A DNA stretch of 64,000 nt from Mangrovibrevibacter kandeliae. GTDB taxonomy: Bacteria; Pseudomonadota; Alphaproteobacteria; Rhizobiales; Rhizobiaceae. Positions 43,524 through 52,353 of the stretch are shown here, piece by piece. Where the stretch lies: contig NZ_JANIFJ010000001.1 of assembly GCF_024519155.1 (NCBI RefSeq), positions 310,001 to 374,000 on the forward strand. Direction: 5' to 3'. The position numbers and the translations under genes were made by a program. The notes under the pieces were generated by a model, which saw only the letters and a program-made list of their open reading frames with translations, had not been told where the DNA came from and ran no database searches. Within the stretch, counting starts at the first letter, position 1. Every line of letters starts with the position of its first letter.

Positions 43524-44867
43524 ATGGCCGACCTCACCACAAGCTTCCTCGGTATAGCCTCGCCGAACCCGTTCTGGCTCGCCTCGGCGCCGCCGACCGA
43601 CAAGGAATACAACGTCCAGCGGGCCTTCGAGGCCGGCTGGGGCGGTGTCGTGTGGAAGACGCTCGGCGAGGATCCGCCCGTCGTCAACGTCAACGGCCCG
43701 CGCTACGGGGCGATCCACGGGCCGGACCGCCGGCTCATCGGCCTCAACAACATCGAGCTGATCACCGATCGGGCGCTGGACACGAACCTCGAGGAGATCG
43801 CGCGGGTCAAGCGCAACTGGCCGGACCGGGCGATGATCGTCTCGCTGATGGTGCCATGCGAGGAGGCACCCTGGCAGAAGATCCTGACGCTCGTCGAGGA
43901 GACCGGCGCTGACGGCGTGGAACTGAACTTCGGCTGCCCGCACGGCATGAGCGAGCGCGGCATGGGCTCGGCCGTCGGACAGGTGCCGGAATACATCGAG
44001 ATGGTCGCGCGCTGGTGCAAGCAGCACGCGCGCCTGCCGGTGATCGTCAAGCTGACGCCCAACATCACCGACATCCGCTATCCCGCGCGGGCGGCGAAGC
44101 GCGGGGGCGCCGACGCGGTGTCGCTGATCAACACCATCTCCTCCATCATGTCGATCGACCTCGACAGCTTCGCACCGACGCCGACCATCGACGGCAAGGG
44201 CAGCCACGGCGGCTATTGCGGCCCGGCGGTGAAGCCGATCGCCTTGAACATGGTTGCCGAGATCGCCCGTGACGCCGAGACGCGCGGCATCCCGATCTCC
44301 GGCATCGGCGGCATCACCACCTGGCGCGACGCAGCCGAGTTCATCGCGCTCGGCTGCGGCACCGTGCAGGTCTGCACCGCGGCGATGACCTACGGCTTCA
44401 AGATCGTGCGGGAGATGGCCTCCGGCCTCTCCGACTGGATGGACGAAAAGGGGTATCGCACGATCGAGGACTTCCGCGGCCGGGCGGCGCCGAACGTCAC
44501 CGACTGGCAGTACCTCAACCTCAATTACGTCACCAAGGCGCGGATCGACCAGGAGACGTGCATTTCCTGCGGGCGCTGCCACATCGCCTGCGAGGACACC
44601 TCGCATCAGGCGATCACCCGTGAGGTGAACGGCGTCCGCCGCTTCGAGGTGATCGACGAAGAGTGCGTCGGCTGCAATCTCTGCGTCAATGTCTGCCCCG
44701 TGGAGGACTGCATCACGATGGAGCGGATCGCCGGCGTCGATCCGCGCACCGGCAAGCCGATCCCGGATGGCTACGGCAACTGGACGGCCCACCCGAACAA
44801 CCCGATGGCGCGTGAGAAGCAGCAATTCGCGCCCGAGCCGGTGACGCTGCCCGACGCGGCGGAGTAA
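43524..44867 (+). CDS. preA: NAD-dependent dihydropyrimidine dehydrogenase subunit PreA
   Basis: A 447-residue catalytic partner of PreT. An FMN TIM barrel (about 1-320) shows LELNFGCPHGMSERGMG-like residues (VELNFGCPHGMSERGMG near 132), VIVKLTPNITDI, ISGIGGITTWRDAAEFIALG near 255, and VQVCTAAM. Two C-terminal 4Fe-4S clusters follow, ETCISCGRCHIACED near 346 and EECVGCNLCVNVCPVEDC near 385, the order found in PreA and eukaryotic DPD. The TIM barrel reduces the pyrimidine with electrons from PreT. It follows hicBA on the opposite strand. Confidence 0.94.
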   Translation: MADLTTSFLGIASPNPFWLASAPPTDKEYNVQRAFEAGWGGVVWKTLGEDPPVVNVNGPRYGAIHGPDRRLIGLNNIELITDRALDTNLEEIARVKRNWPDRAMIVSLMVPCEEAPWQKILTLVEETGADGVELNFGCPHGMSERGMGSAVGQVPEYIEMVARWCKQHARLPVIVKLTPNITDIRYPARAAKRGGADAVSLINTISSIMSIDLDSFAPTPTIDGKGSHGGYCGPAVKPIALNMVAEIARDAETRGIPISGIGGITTWRDAAEFIALGCGTVQVCTAAMTYGFKIVREMASGLSDWMDEKGYRTIEDFRGRAAPNVTDWQYLNLNYVTKARIDQETCISCGRCHIACEDTSHQAITREVNGVRRFEVIDEECVGCNLCVNVCPVEDCITMERIAGVDPRTGKPIPDGYGNWTAHPNNPMAREKQQFAPEPVTLPDAAE

Positions 44868-44914
44868 GGCGAGACGGGCCACTTCGGGCGCCGGCGTTCG
44901 CTGGATGGCCGACC

Positions 44915-45223
44915 TCAGGCGTCCTGCGTCTCGAACATCAGCAACTCGGCGCCGCCCGTCGCGAACTTGGGCAGGTCGCCGGCCGCCGCCTGGCCTTGCG
45001 GCGAGCCCAGTCCGGCCTCGAGATCGGACAGGCTGTCGAAGGTGAGGATGGCGACGAGGTGAACGCCGCTTTCACCGGCCGGGCTCGCCACGGCACCGCG
45101 GCTGACCTCGTAGCTGCGCAGGCCGGGGATGGCCTTGGCGAGCGGGATATGCGTCTCGGTGTAGTAGGCGTCGAACGCCGACGCGTCGGTCGGCGTCTTG
45201 TAGAGCACGAGCAGCTTGGCCAT
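44915..45223 (-). CDS. EthD-family ferredoxin-like protein
   Basis: A 102-residue dimeric alpha-beta barrel-like protein: LLVLYKTPTDASAFDAYYTETHIPLAKAIPGL (about 4-35) is the EthD/YciI-like signature (TPTD, HIPLAKA). Such proteins often assist oxygenase or degradation clusters; the exact role is unknown. The ATG at 45223 has GGGAGGGA upstream. It is convergent with preA, divergent from the HPP gene. Confidence 0.82.
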   Translation of the reverse strand: MAKLLVLYKTPTDASAFDAYYTETHIPLAKAIPGLRSYEVSRGAVASPAGESGVHLVAILTFDSLSDLEAGLGSPQGQAAAGDLPKFATGGAELLMFETQDA

Positions 45224-45413
45224 CGGTTCCCTCCCGGGTCGCATCGCGACCGTTGCGGCGCCCGGGTGCAAACTGGCGCAGCGCGGCCGGCGAGGCAATC
45301 CGGCGAGGGATTGATGGCGCGGAGGCGCAGCAGTCCGGCCGGAGAGGGTCGCGGAGGAATAACCATCTCCGTGAAGGCGAGGCGCGAGATCCTCGTTCGT
45401 TGCGGGAGCGGGC

Positions 45414-45424
45414 TTGATGATCAA
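45414..45424. promoter_or_regulatory. Short palindrome upstream of HPP gene
   Basis: TTGAT-G-ATCAA (45414-45424), a perfect 5-bp repeat with one-base spacer, 34 bases before the HPP ATG; a further TTGATCA lies at 45448-45454. The half sites resemble FNR half sites but the spacing is one base, not four. Confidence 0.3.
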
Positions 45425-45457
45425 TAATTGGGCGTTCAGCCTTCTCTTTGATCAGTC

Positions 45458-45964
45458 ATGCTCCGTCACATCCGCCACTTCATCATCCGCCACGAGCCGG
45501 AAGCCATCGACCTCGCCGTCAGTTTGAAGGCGGGGGTCGGCGGTCTCCTCGGCATCGGTTCTGCCGGCGGACTGGCTGCGGCCACGGGCATGCCGTTTCT
45601 TCTCGCGCCCTTCGGGGCCTCCGCCGTCCTGCTGTTCGCGCAGCCTCAGAGTCCGCTGGCGCAGCCGGCGAACACGATCGGCGGCTACTGCGTCGGGCTG
45701 GCGGCAGGGCTTGCGGTGGCGCTCGTGTTTCCACCCGTCTGGTGGGCGGCCGCCATCGGCGTCGGTGCGGCGATCGCGCTGATGTCGCTGCTGCGGCTCA
45801 CCCATCCACCGGCGGGTGCCGTGCCCATCGTGGCAGTGACGACGGCCATGCCACCGACGACCCTCGTCGAAGCCGTTCTTGCCGGCGGTGTCCTGCTGGT
45901 GGCGGTCGCGGCGATCCATCACCGGATACCGCCGCGCCAGATCTATCCGAAGCGCGCGAACTAG
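45458..45964 (+). CDS. HPP-family membrane protein
   Basis: A 168-residue membrane protein with four to five helices. The HPP motif is in LLRLTHPPAGAVPIVAVTT near residue 110, preceded by FLLAPFGASAVLLFAQPQSPLAQP near 48. HPP proteins are small transport-like proteins; some plant members carry nitrite. The role here is unknown. It lies alone between the EthD gene and the aminotransferase. Confidence 0.85.
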   Translation: MLRHIRHFIIRHEPEAIDLAVSLKAGVGGLLGIGSAGGLAAATGMPFLLAPFGASAVLLFAQPQSPLAQPANTIGGYCVGLAAGLAVALVFPPVWWAAAIGVGAAIALMSLLRLTHPPAGAVPIVAVTTAMPPTTLVEAVLAGGVLLVAVAAIHHRIPPRQIYPKRAN

Positions 45965-46261
45965 CGCGGGACGTGGCCACCCCAGATCGTTCTGCCGGAG
46001 CGGGCGCCGCCCTTCGGCTTCTCGCAATGCAGACGCCCGCGACAATTCGGGTGTCCTTCGAGAACAAGAGCACGCGCTGCCGGAGGATGCAGCCTCTGCC
46101 GACGTGGTCGAAGTCGAACGGCCCGCGGTTCATGCCTATCCCCTGCGCGCCCACGGTAGCTGCGCGAATGTTCGGCAGCTCTGCTTGACCGCTTACGGGC
46201 CAGCCCATAGCGTTCGGGCCAGTGGTCCGGCTTGAGCCGGACACGCCAGCGGCGGACCTTC
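45965..46261. other. Intergenic region before the omega-aminotransferase gene
   Basis: 297 bases without a convincing gene; frames here are short and low in similarity to any known protein. It must contain the promoter of the aminotransferase gene; no clear boxes are seen. Confidence 0.4.
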
Positions 46262-47587
46262 ATGAACGTCACGACACCCATCGCCAACAACCTCGACGCC
46301 TTCTGGATGCCGTTCTCGGCGAACCGGCAGTTCAAGCAGGCGCCGCGCATGTTCGTCGGCGCCAAGGACATGCACTACCGCACCGCTGACGGTCGCGACG
46401 TGCTCGACGGGACGGCGGGCCTCTGGTGCGTCAATGCCGGGCACTGCCGGCCGAAGATCACGGAGGCGATCGCGCAGCAGGCCGGAGAGCTCGACTATGC
46501 GCCGGCCTTCCAGATGGGCCACCCGAAGGCCTTCGAGCTGGCGGCAAAGCTCGCCGCGCTGGCGCCGTCCGGGCTCGACCACGTCTTCTTCACCAACTCC
46601 GGCTCGGAATCGGTCGAGACTGCGCTGAAGATCGCGCTCGCCTACCAGCGGGTGAAGGGCGAGGGCTCGCGCTTCCGGCTGATCGGGCGCGAGCGCGGCT
46701 ATCACGGCGTCAATTTCGGCGGCATCTCGGTCGGTGGCATCGTCGGCAACCGCAAGATGTTCGGGACGCTCCTCACCGGCGTCGACCACATGCGCCACAC
46801 GCACGACCCGGTCCGCAACGGCTATACGCAGGGCGAGACCGAGCACGGCGTCGAACTCGCCGACGACCTCCTGCGCATCGCGACGTTGCACGACCCCTCG
46901 ACCATCGCCGCGGTCATCGTCGAGCCGGTCGCGGGTTCGACCGGCGTGCTGCCGCCGCCGAAGGGCTATCTCAAGCGCCTGCGCGAGATCTGCGACCAGC
47001 ACGGCATCCTCCTGATCTTCGACGAGGTGATCACCGGCTACGGGCGCATGGGCGCGGCCTTCGCGGCCGACTATTTCGGCGTGACGCCGGACATCATCGT
47101 CACCGCCAAGGGTCTGACCAACGGCGTCATCCCGATGGGCGCGGTGTTCGTGAAGGACACGATCTACGAGGCCTTCATGACCGGGCCGGAGCACCTGATC
47201 GAGTTCGCCCACGGCTACACCTATTCCGGCAATCCGATCGCGGCGGCCGCAGGTCTCGCGACGCTCGAGACCTACAAGGAGGAAGGGCTGTTCGAGCGGG
47301 CGAAGGCGCTGGAGCCCGTCTGGGCGGAGGCGATCCATTCGCTGAAGGGCGAGCCGCACGTCATCGACATCCGGACCATCGGCCTGATCGGCGCGGTCGA
47401 GCTCGACCCGGTGGCGGGCCAGCCGACGAGGCGCGCCTTCTCGGCCTTCCTGAAGGCCTACGAGGCCGGCCTCCTGATCCGCACCACCGGCGACATCATC
47501 GCGCTGTCGCCGCCGCTGATCATCTCGCAGGACCAGATCGGCGAGATCGTCGACACGCTGCGCGGCGTTCTGAGGGCCTTGCAATGA
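46262..47587 (+). CDS. Omega-amino acid:pyruvate aminotransferase (class III)
   Basis: A 441-residue PLP enzyme. Evidence: FWMPFSANRQFKQAPRMFVG near residue 14, VFFTNSGSESVETALKIA near 110, the cofactor aromatic RGYHGVNFGG near 146, IFDEVITGYGRMG near 257 (catalytic Asp), and the Schiff-base TAKGLTNGVIPMGAVFV (Lys near 287). The overall type matches beta-alanine:pyruvate aminotransferases. Beta-alanine is the end product of the neighbouring uracil pathway, so conversion to malonate semialdehyde with alanine formation is the likely job. ATG at 46262 is preferred to a longer frame. The ureidopropionase gene follows 80 bases later. Confidence 0.9.
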   Translation: MNVTTPIANNLDAFWMPFSANRQFKQAPRMFVGAKDMHYRTADGRDVLDGTAGLWCVNAGHCRPKITEAIAQQAGELDYAPAFQMGHPKAFELAAKLAALAPSGLDHVFFTNSGSESVETALKIALAYQRVKGEGSRFRLIGRERGYHGVNFGGISVGGIVGNRKMFGTLLTGVDHMRHTHDPVRNGYTQGETEHGVELADDLLRIATLHDPSTIAAVIVEPVAGSTGVLPPPKGYLKRLREICDQHGILLIFDEVITGYGRMGAAFAADYFGVTPDIIVTAKGLTNGVIPMGAVFVKDTIYEAFMTGPEHLIEFAHGYTYSGNPIAAAAGLATLETYKEEGLFERAKALEPVWAEAIHSLKGEPHVIDIRTIGLIGAVELDPVAGQPTRRAFSAFLKAYEAGLLIRTTGDIIALSPPLIISQDQIGEIVDTLRGVLRALQ

Positions 47588-47667
47588 TCCGACCCGGTTG
47601 CTGAGCGCAGGCGCACGCGGCATTCGCATCGCTCGGCAGCCAGACGAACCCAGCCAAGGACTTTCGC

Positions 47668-48918
47668 ATGCCCCTCGACACGAACCTCCAGATCAACGGC
47701 GACCGGCTGTGGGACGCGCTGATGGAGATGGCCGAGATCGGCCCGGGCGTCGCGGGCGGCAACAACCGCCAGACGCTGACCGATGCCGACGGCGAGGGCC
47801 GCCACCTCTTCAAGCGCTGGTGCGAGGCGGCGGGCCTGACGATGGCCGTCGACACGATGGGCAACATGTTCGCCCGCCGCGAGGGCACCGAGCCGGACCT
47901 GCCGCCGGTCTATGTCGGCAGCCATCTCGATACCCAGCCGACCGGCGGCAAGTATGACGGCGTGCTTGGCGTCCTTGGCGGGCTGGAGCTCGTGCGCACG
48001 CTGAACGACCTCGACGTCAGGACGCGGCACCCGATCGTGGTCGTGAACTGGACCAACGAGGAGGGCACTCGCTTCGCGCCGGCAATGCTCGCCTCCGGCG
48101 TCTTCGCGGGCGTCCACGAGGAGGGCTGGGCGAAGGACAAGGTCGATGCGCAGGGCAAGCGCTTCGGCGACGAGCTGAAGCGGATCGGCTGGGAGGGCGA
48201 CGAGCCGGTCGGGCGCGACCGGCCGATCAAGGCGCTGTTCGAACTGCACATCGAGCAGGGGCCGATCCTCGAGGACGAGGGGATCGACATCGGCGTCGTC
48301 ACGCACGGGCAGGGGCTCTACTGGCTTCAGGTGACGCTCGCCGGCAAGGAGAGCCACACCGGCTCGACCCCGATGTACAAGCGGCGCAACGCCGGGCTCG
48401 GAATGGCGCGGGTGACCGAGCTGGTGCACGAGGTGGCGATGGACTTCCAGCCGAGCGCGGTCGGCGCGATCGGCCATGTCGAGGTCTACCCGAACTCGCG
48501 CAACATCATCCCGGGCCGCTGCGTCTTCACCATCGACATCCGCTCGCCGGACAAGGCGATCCTCGACGCGATGCGCGAGCGCATCGAGGACGGGATCGAC
48601 GTCATCGCCGAAGCGCTCGACATCGACGCCTCGGTCGACGAGGTCGGCCATTTCGACCCCGTGACCTTCGACCCCGGCTGCGTGGCGGCCGTGCGCAAGG
48701 CCGCCCAGACGCTTGGCTACACGCACACCGACGTCGTCTCCGGCGCGGGGCACGACGCCTGCTGGATCAACCGCATCGCGCCGACCGCGATGGTGATGTG
48801 CCCTTGCGTCGACGGCCTCAGCCACAACGAGGCCGAGGAGATCACGCGCGAATGGGCTGCGGCCGGCGCCAACGTACTGCTGCACGCCGTGGTGGAGACG
48901 GCGGGCGTGGTGGCTTAA
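47668..48918 (+). CDS. Beta-ureidopropionase / N-carbamoyl-beta-alanine amidohydrolase (M20 type)
   Basis: A 416-residue Zn-dependent amidase of the hydantoinase/carbamoylase group. It shows VYVGSHLDTQPTGGKYDGVLG near residue 87 (metal His and Asp), VVNWTNEEGTRFAPAML near 129 (catalytic Glu), LHIEQGPILEDEGIDIGVV near 193, GKESHTGSTPMYKRRN, and VSGAGHDACWINRIAP near 358. It would hydrolyse N-carbamoyl-beta-alanine to beta-alanine, CO2 and ammonia, step three of reductive pyrimidine catabolism, following dihydropyrimidinase. It is followed after 36 bases by the mazE gene of a toxin pair that sits inside the operon. Confidence 0.92.
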   Translation: MPLDTNLQINGDRLWDALMEMAEIGPGVAGGNNRQTLTDADGEGRHLFKRWCEAAGLTMAVDTMGNMFARREGTEPDLPPVYVGSHLDTQPTGGKYDGVLGVLGGLELVRTLNDLDVRTRHPIVVVNWTNEEGTRFAPAMLASGVFAGVHEEGWAKDKVDAQGKRFGDELKRIGWEGDEPVGRDRPIKALFELHIEQGPILEDEGIDIGVVTHGQGLYWLQVTLAGKESHTGSTPMYKRRNAGLGMARVTELVHEVAMDFQPSAVGAIGHVEVYPNSRNIIPGRCVFTIDIRSPDKAILDAMRERIEDGIDVIAEALDIDASVDEVGHFDPVTFDPGCVAAVRKAAQTLGYTHTDVVSGAGHDACWINRIAPTAMVMCPCVDGLSHNEAEEITREWAAAGANVLLHAVVETAGVVA

Positions 48919-48954
48919 GGTTCTGACGCAGCGAGGGCGCGCGAGGAGGCTGAC

Positions 48955-49176
48955 ATGGGACGGCCGAACGAACTGACCGAGGAGCAGCGCCAGGATCTTC
49001 TGGCCAAGGGCTGGCGGGCGCTTGAGGTGTGGGTCATCGATCGCGAGAGCGAAGCCTATAAGGCGGAAGTGGCCCGGCAGCTGGCCGCCGCCGCCGATGC
49101 AGACAGCCGCGATCCCGATATCGACGACTGGACCCTACACGTTCGTGGAGATCTTTGGGACGACGAGGCGCCATGA
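48955..49176 (+). CDS. mazE: MazE-like antitoxin
   Basis: A 73-residue small acidic protein resembling the antitoxin MazE family with a DUF3018-like pattern: ELTEEQRQDLLAKGWRALEV, VWVIDRESEAYKAEVARQL (about 5-45). An acidic C-terminal end (DPDIDDW, then DLWDDEAP) would wrap the toxin. Good GAGGAGG ribosome site. It overlaps mazF by four bases. The family assignment rests on context and weak pattern. Confidence 0.75.
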   Translation: MGRPNELTEEQRQDLLAKGWRALEVWVIDRESEAYKAEVARQLAAAADADSRDPDIDDWTLHVRGDLWDDEAP

Positions 49177-49538
49177 AGCGCGGCGACGTCTACACGATCT
49201 CGACCCGAGGCGACGTTGCGAAGCCACGTCCGGCGGTCGTTTTGAAAGCCGACGAGTTCATCCGCTCGGATCTCCCGATCATTGTTTGCCCGTTGACGAG
49301 CGACCTGCGCGACGCGGCCCTGCTGCGGGTTCGCATCGAACCGACGACCGAGAACGGGTTGCGGGCGGTCTCTGAGGCGATGCTGGAACGGTTGGGCGCT
49401 GCCTTGCCGAAGGAGATCGGGACGCACATCGGTCGCCTCGACCGGTCTGACCGCGATCGCGTCGAGGTCGGGATCATCAACATTCTCGGGCTGACGCAAG
49501 CCGCTGCCATACTGTCTGCCATAGGAAACCTCCGATGA
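49173..49538 (+). CDS. mazF: MazF/PemK-family toxin (endoribonuclease)
   Basis: A 121-residue toxin: MKRGDVYTISTRGDVAKPRP (residues 1-20) holds the RGDVY start and the PRPAVVL strand, followed by VCPLTSDLRDAALLRVRIEP and the NGLRAVSEAMLERLGA helix region, all typical of MazF. It cleaves mRNA when free of MazE. Its TGA overlaps the ATG of the dihydropyrimidinase gene, so the toxin pair is embedded in the catabolic operon. Both genes look intact. Confidence 0.88.
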   Translation: MKRGDVYTISTRGDVAKPRPAVVLKADEFIRSDLPIIVCPLTSDLRDAALLRVRIEPTTENGLRAVSEAMLERLGAALPKEIGTHIGRLDRSDRDRVEVGIINILGLTQAAAILSAIGNLR

Positions 49539-50986
49539 CCCTCGTCATCAAAGGCGGCACGATCGTCACCGCCGACCTCACCTACAAGGCCGATATCCTG
49601 ATCGACGGCGAGACCATCGCGGCGATCGGGCCGGACCTTGCCGGCGACGCGGTCATCGACGCCTCCGGCGCCTACGTGATGCCCGGTGGCATCGACCCGC
49701 ACACCCACATGGAGATGCCCTTCATGGGCACCTTCTCGGCCGACGACTTCGACACCGGCACCGCGGCAGCCCTGGCCGGCGGCACCACGACGACCGTCGA
49801 CTTCTGCCTGCCGGCGCCGGGGCAGGGCCTGATCGATGCGCTGCAGACCTGGTACCAGAAGGCCGGCAAGGCGCGCACCGACTACTCCTTCCACATGGCG
49901 ATCACCTGGTGGGGCGAGCAGGTGTTCGACGAGATGAAGACCGTGGTCGAGCGCGGCATCAACTCGTTCAAGCACTTCATGGCCTACAAGGGCGCGCTGA
50001 TGGTGAACGACGACGAGATGTTCGCCTCGTTCAACCGCTGCGCGGAGCTCGGCGCCCTGCCGCTCGTCCATGCCGAGAACGGCGACGTCGTCGCGGCGAT
50101 GCAGGCCAAGCTGATGGCCGAGGGCAATGACGGTCCGGAAGGGCACGCCTATTCGCGCCCGCCCGAGGTGGAGGGCGAAGCGACCAACCGGGCGATCATG
50201 ATCGCCGACCAGGCCGGCGTGCCGCTCTACGTCGTCCACGTCTCCTGCGAGCAGGCGCACGAGGCGATCCGCCGGGCGCGGCAGAAGGGGATGCGCGTCT
50301 TCGGCGAGCCGCTGGTGCAGCACCTGACGCTCGACGAGAGCGAGTACTTCAACCCCGACTGGGACTATTCGGCCCGCCGGGTGATGAGCCCGCCCTTCCG
50401 CAACCGGGCGCACCAGGATTCGCTCTGGGCCGGCCTCGCCTCCGGCTCGCTGCAGGTGGTGGCGACCGATCACTGCGCCTTCACCACCGCGCAGAAGCGC
50501 ACCGGCATCGGCGACTTCAGGAAGATCCCGAACGGCACCGGTGGCCTCGAGGACCGTCTGCCGGTCCTCTGGACGAAAGGGGTGCGCACCGGCCGATTGA
50601 CCATGAACGAGTTCGTCGCGGTCACCTCGACCAACATCGCCAAGATCCTCAACGTCTACCCGAAGAAGGGCGCGATCCTGCCCGGCGCCGACGCCGACCT
50701 CGTGATCTTCGACCCGTCGGCGACGAAGACCATCTCCGCGCAGAGCCAGAAGTCGGCGATCGACTACAACGTCTTCGAGGGCATCGAGGTCACCGGTCTG
50801 CCGGCGATCACCCTGTCGCGCGGCAAGGTCGCCTATCGCGACGGCGAGGTGCTCAGCGAGACCGGCACCGGGCGCTTCGTCGAGCGGCCGGCGAACCCGC
50901 CGGTCAACCGGGCGCTCTCGACGTGGAAGGAGCTCGTCGCGCCGCGCAAGGTCGAGCGCTCTGGCATTCCGGCGAGCGGGGTCTGA
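49535..50986 (+). CDS. hydA: Dihydropyrimidinase (D-hydantoinase)
   Basis: A 483-residue zinc amidohydrolase opening 5,6-dihydrouracil or dihydrothymine to N-carbamoyl-beta-amino acid. It shows MPGGIDPHTHMEMPFMGT near residue 50 (metal His pair), the carboxylated Lys in INSFKHFMAYKGALMVNDD (Lys near 154), LVHAENGDVVAAM near 182, VPLYVVHVSCEQAHEAI near 230, and VVATDHCAFTTAQKRTG near 312 (metal Asp). The sequence also keeps KRTGIGDFRKIPNG, as in dihydropyrimidinases. It acts between PreTA and beta-ureidopropionase. Translation start is overlapped by the mazF stop. Confidence 0.94.
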   Translation: MTLVIKGGTIVTADLTYKADILIDGETIAAIGPDLAGDAVIDASGAYVMPGGIDPHTHMEMPFMGTFSADDFDTGTAAALAGGTTTTVDFCLPAPGQGLIDALQTWYQKAGKARTDYSFHMAITWWGEQVFDEMKTVVERGINSFKHFMAYKGALMVNDDEMFASFNRCAELGALPLVHAENGDVVAAMQAKLMAEGNDGPEGHAYSRPPEVEGEATNRAIMIADQAGVPLYVVHVSCEQAHEAIRRARQKGMRVFGEPLVQHLTLDESEYFNPDWDYSARRVMSPPFRNRAHQDSLWAGLASGSLQVVATDHCAFTTAQKRTGIGDFRKIPNGTGGLEDRLPVLWTKGVRTGRLTMNEFVAVTSTNIAKILNVYPKKGAILPGADADLVIFDPSATKTISAQSQKSAIDYNVFEGIEVTGLPAITLSRGKVAYRDGEVLSETGTGRFVERPANPPVNRALSTWKELVAPRKVERSGIPASGV

Positions 50987-50987
50987 C

Positions 50988-51359
50988 GTGAGCCTGCTGC
51001 GCGCGGCGCTCGCCGCTCCGTTGCTCGGCTTGATGGCGGGGACCGCCGCAGCTGCGCCGGCCTTCCCCGATGCCGCCTACGGCGACAAGGACGGCTGTGC
51101 TTACGCGAAAACGGGCGAATCGTCCGGCTCCGACACGTTTTTCCTGCTCGACCGGGAGGGGGTGACCACTGCGGCCTCCTACTGCGAGCTCAAGGGCGTG
51201 AAATCGACGGGTGCCGACACGTTCGACCTGAAGCTCAGCTGTGAAGCCGAAGGGGAGGACGCAACGGAGGATCATGCGAGCGCGAAACGCTCCGGGCGCA
51301 CGGTCACGCTCCACTTTGCCGATGGCACGACGTGGGGTCCGCTTACGCGATGCAAATGA
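50988..51359 (+). CDS. Hypothetical secreted protein in the pyrimidine operon
   Basis: A 123-residue protein with a signal peptide (SLLRAALAAPLLGLMAGTAA, cleavage near residue 22). The mature part has four cysteines (GCAYAKTGES; YCELKGV; LSCEAEGED; the final TRCK), an even count that suggests two disulphides in the periplasm. No domain is recognised. GTG start lies one base after the hydA stop, and its own stop overlaps the ABC ATPase start, so it is inside the operon and may help uptake or sensing. Confidence 0.7.
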   Translation: MSLLRAALAAPLLGLMAGTAAAAPAFPDAAYGDKDGCAYAKTGESSGSDTFFLLDREGVTTAASYCELKGVKSTGADTFDLKLSCEAEGEDATEDHASAKRSGRTVTLHFADGTTWGPLTRCK

Positions 51360-52147
51360 GTGCGCTTGCTCCGTCTCCCGTCATCTCCGCATCGGCCCTC
51401 AACCTGATCTTCCAGACCGGCGATGCGCCGGTGCAGGCGCTGAAGGACATCGACCTCACCGTCTCGCGCGGCGAGTTCGTCTCCTTCATCGGCCCGTCCG
51501 GCTGCGGCAAGACCACGCTCCTGCGCGTCATAGCGGACCTCGAGACACCGACCTCCGGCACCATCTCGGTCAACGGCATGACCCCCGACGAGGCACGGCG
51601 GGCGCGGGCCTATGGCTACGTGTTCCAGGCGGCGGCGCTCTACCCCTGGCGCACCATCGAGAAGAACGTCGCGCTGCCGCTGGAGGTGATGGACTACCCG
51701 CGCGCCCAGCAGCGCGAGCGGGTGGCGGCGTTCCTCGACCTCGTCGGATTGTCGGGTTTCGGCAGGAAGTATCCCTGGCAGCTGTCCGGCGGCATGCAGC
51801 AGCGCGCTTCGATCGCCCGAGCGCTCGCCTTCGACCCGGACCTCCTGCTGATGGACGAGCCCTTCGGCGCGCTCGACGAGATCGTGCGCGACCATCTCAA
51901 CGCGGAACTTCTGAAGCTCTGGGCGAAGACGAAGAAGACCGTGATCTTCGTCACCCACTCGATCCCGGAGGCGGTGTTCCTGTCGACGCGCATCGTGGTG
52001 ATGAGTCCGCGGCCGGGCCGCATCCACGAGATCATCGACTGCGACCTCGGCCCCGACCGGCCGCTGGAGATCCGCGAGACGCCGGAGTTCCTGGCCATCG
52101 CACACCGCGTCCGCGAGGGCCTGCGGGCCGGGCACAGCTATGAGTGA
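51356..52147 (+). CDS. ABC transporter ATP-binding protein, NitT/TauT type
   Basis: A 263-residue ATPase. Walker A GPSGCGKTTLLRVIADLE near residue 47, Q-loop YVFQAAALYPW near 89, signature LSGGMQQRASIARALA near 143, Walker B LLLMDEPFGALDE near 167, and switch His in IFVTHSIPEAVFL near 198. Start uncertain: the ATG at 51356 overlaps the preceding stop (ATGA), an in-frame ATG also lies at 51350. With two permeases and a binding protein downstream it powers import of an organic substrate, by context probably a pyrimidine or its precursor. Confidence 0.9.
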   Translation: MSALAPSPVISASALNLIFQTGDAPVQALKDIDLTVSRGEFVSFIGPSGCGKTTLLRVIADLETPTSGTISVNGMTPDEARRARAYGYVFQAAALYPWRTIEKNVALPLEVMDYPRAQQRERVAAFLDLVGLSGFGRKYPWQLSGGMQQRASIARALAFDPDLLLMDEPFGALDEIVRDHLNAELLKLWAKTKKTVIFVTHSIPEAVFLSTRIVVMSPRPGRIHEIIDCDLGPDRPLEIRETPEFLAIAHRVREGLRAGHSYE

Positions 52148-52171
52148 GGCGTGGCGGGACAGTCCTTCGCC

Positions 52172-52353
52172 CGGCGGCTCCGCCGCCACCCTCTCTCCGG
52201 AGGGGAGAGGAAGGACGCCCCGTTCTGCGATGCCGGATTGCCAGGCCGGCTCGGGCACTTCGAGAGATCTGTCACTCGACGGAGGGGCGCCTGAACCGCA
52301 GGCTGCGTCTTCTCCCCGACGGGGAAGCGATGGCCCGGAGGGCCGGATGAGGG
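52172..52353. repeat. Palindromic intergenic repeat inside the ABC operon
   Basis: The 219-base gap between the ATPase and permease genes holds three hairpin-type elements. GGCGGC TCC GCCGCC lies at 52173-52187, and CCTCTCTCC GGA GGGGAGAGG at 52190-52210. A CTTCTCCCC GAC GGGGAAG element (52309-52327) is followed by GCCCGGAGGGCCGGATGAGG (52333-52352). This combination is typical of dispersed intergenic repeats in alphaproteobacterial genomes. No gene is supported here. Confidence 0.65.

Noticed and set aside
45414-45454. FNR/NnrR site upstream of the HPP gene
   Set aside because: Half sites TTGAT/ATCAA are present but spaced by one base, not four, so only a palindrome is reported.
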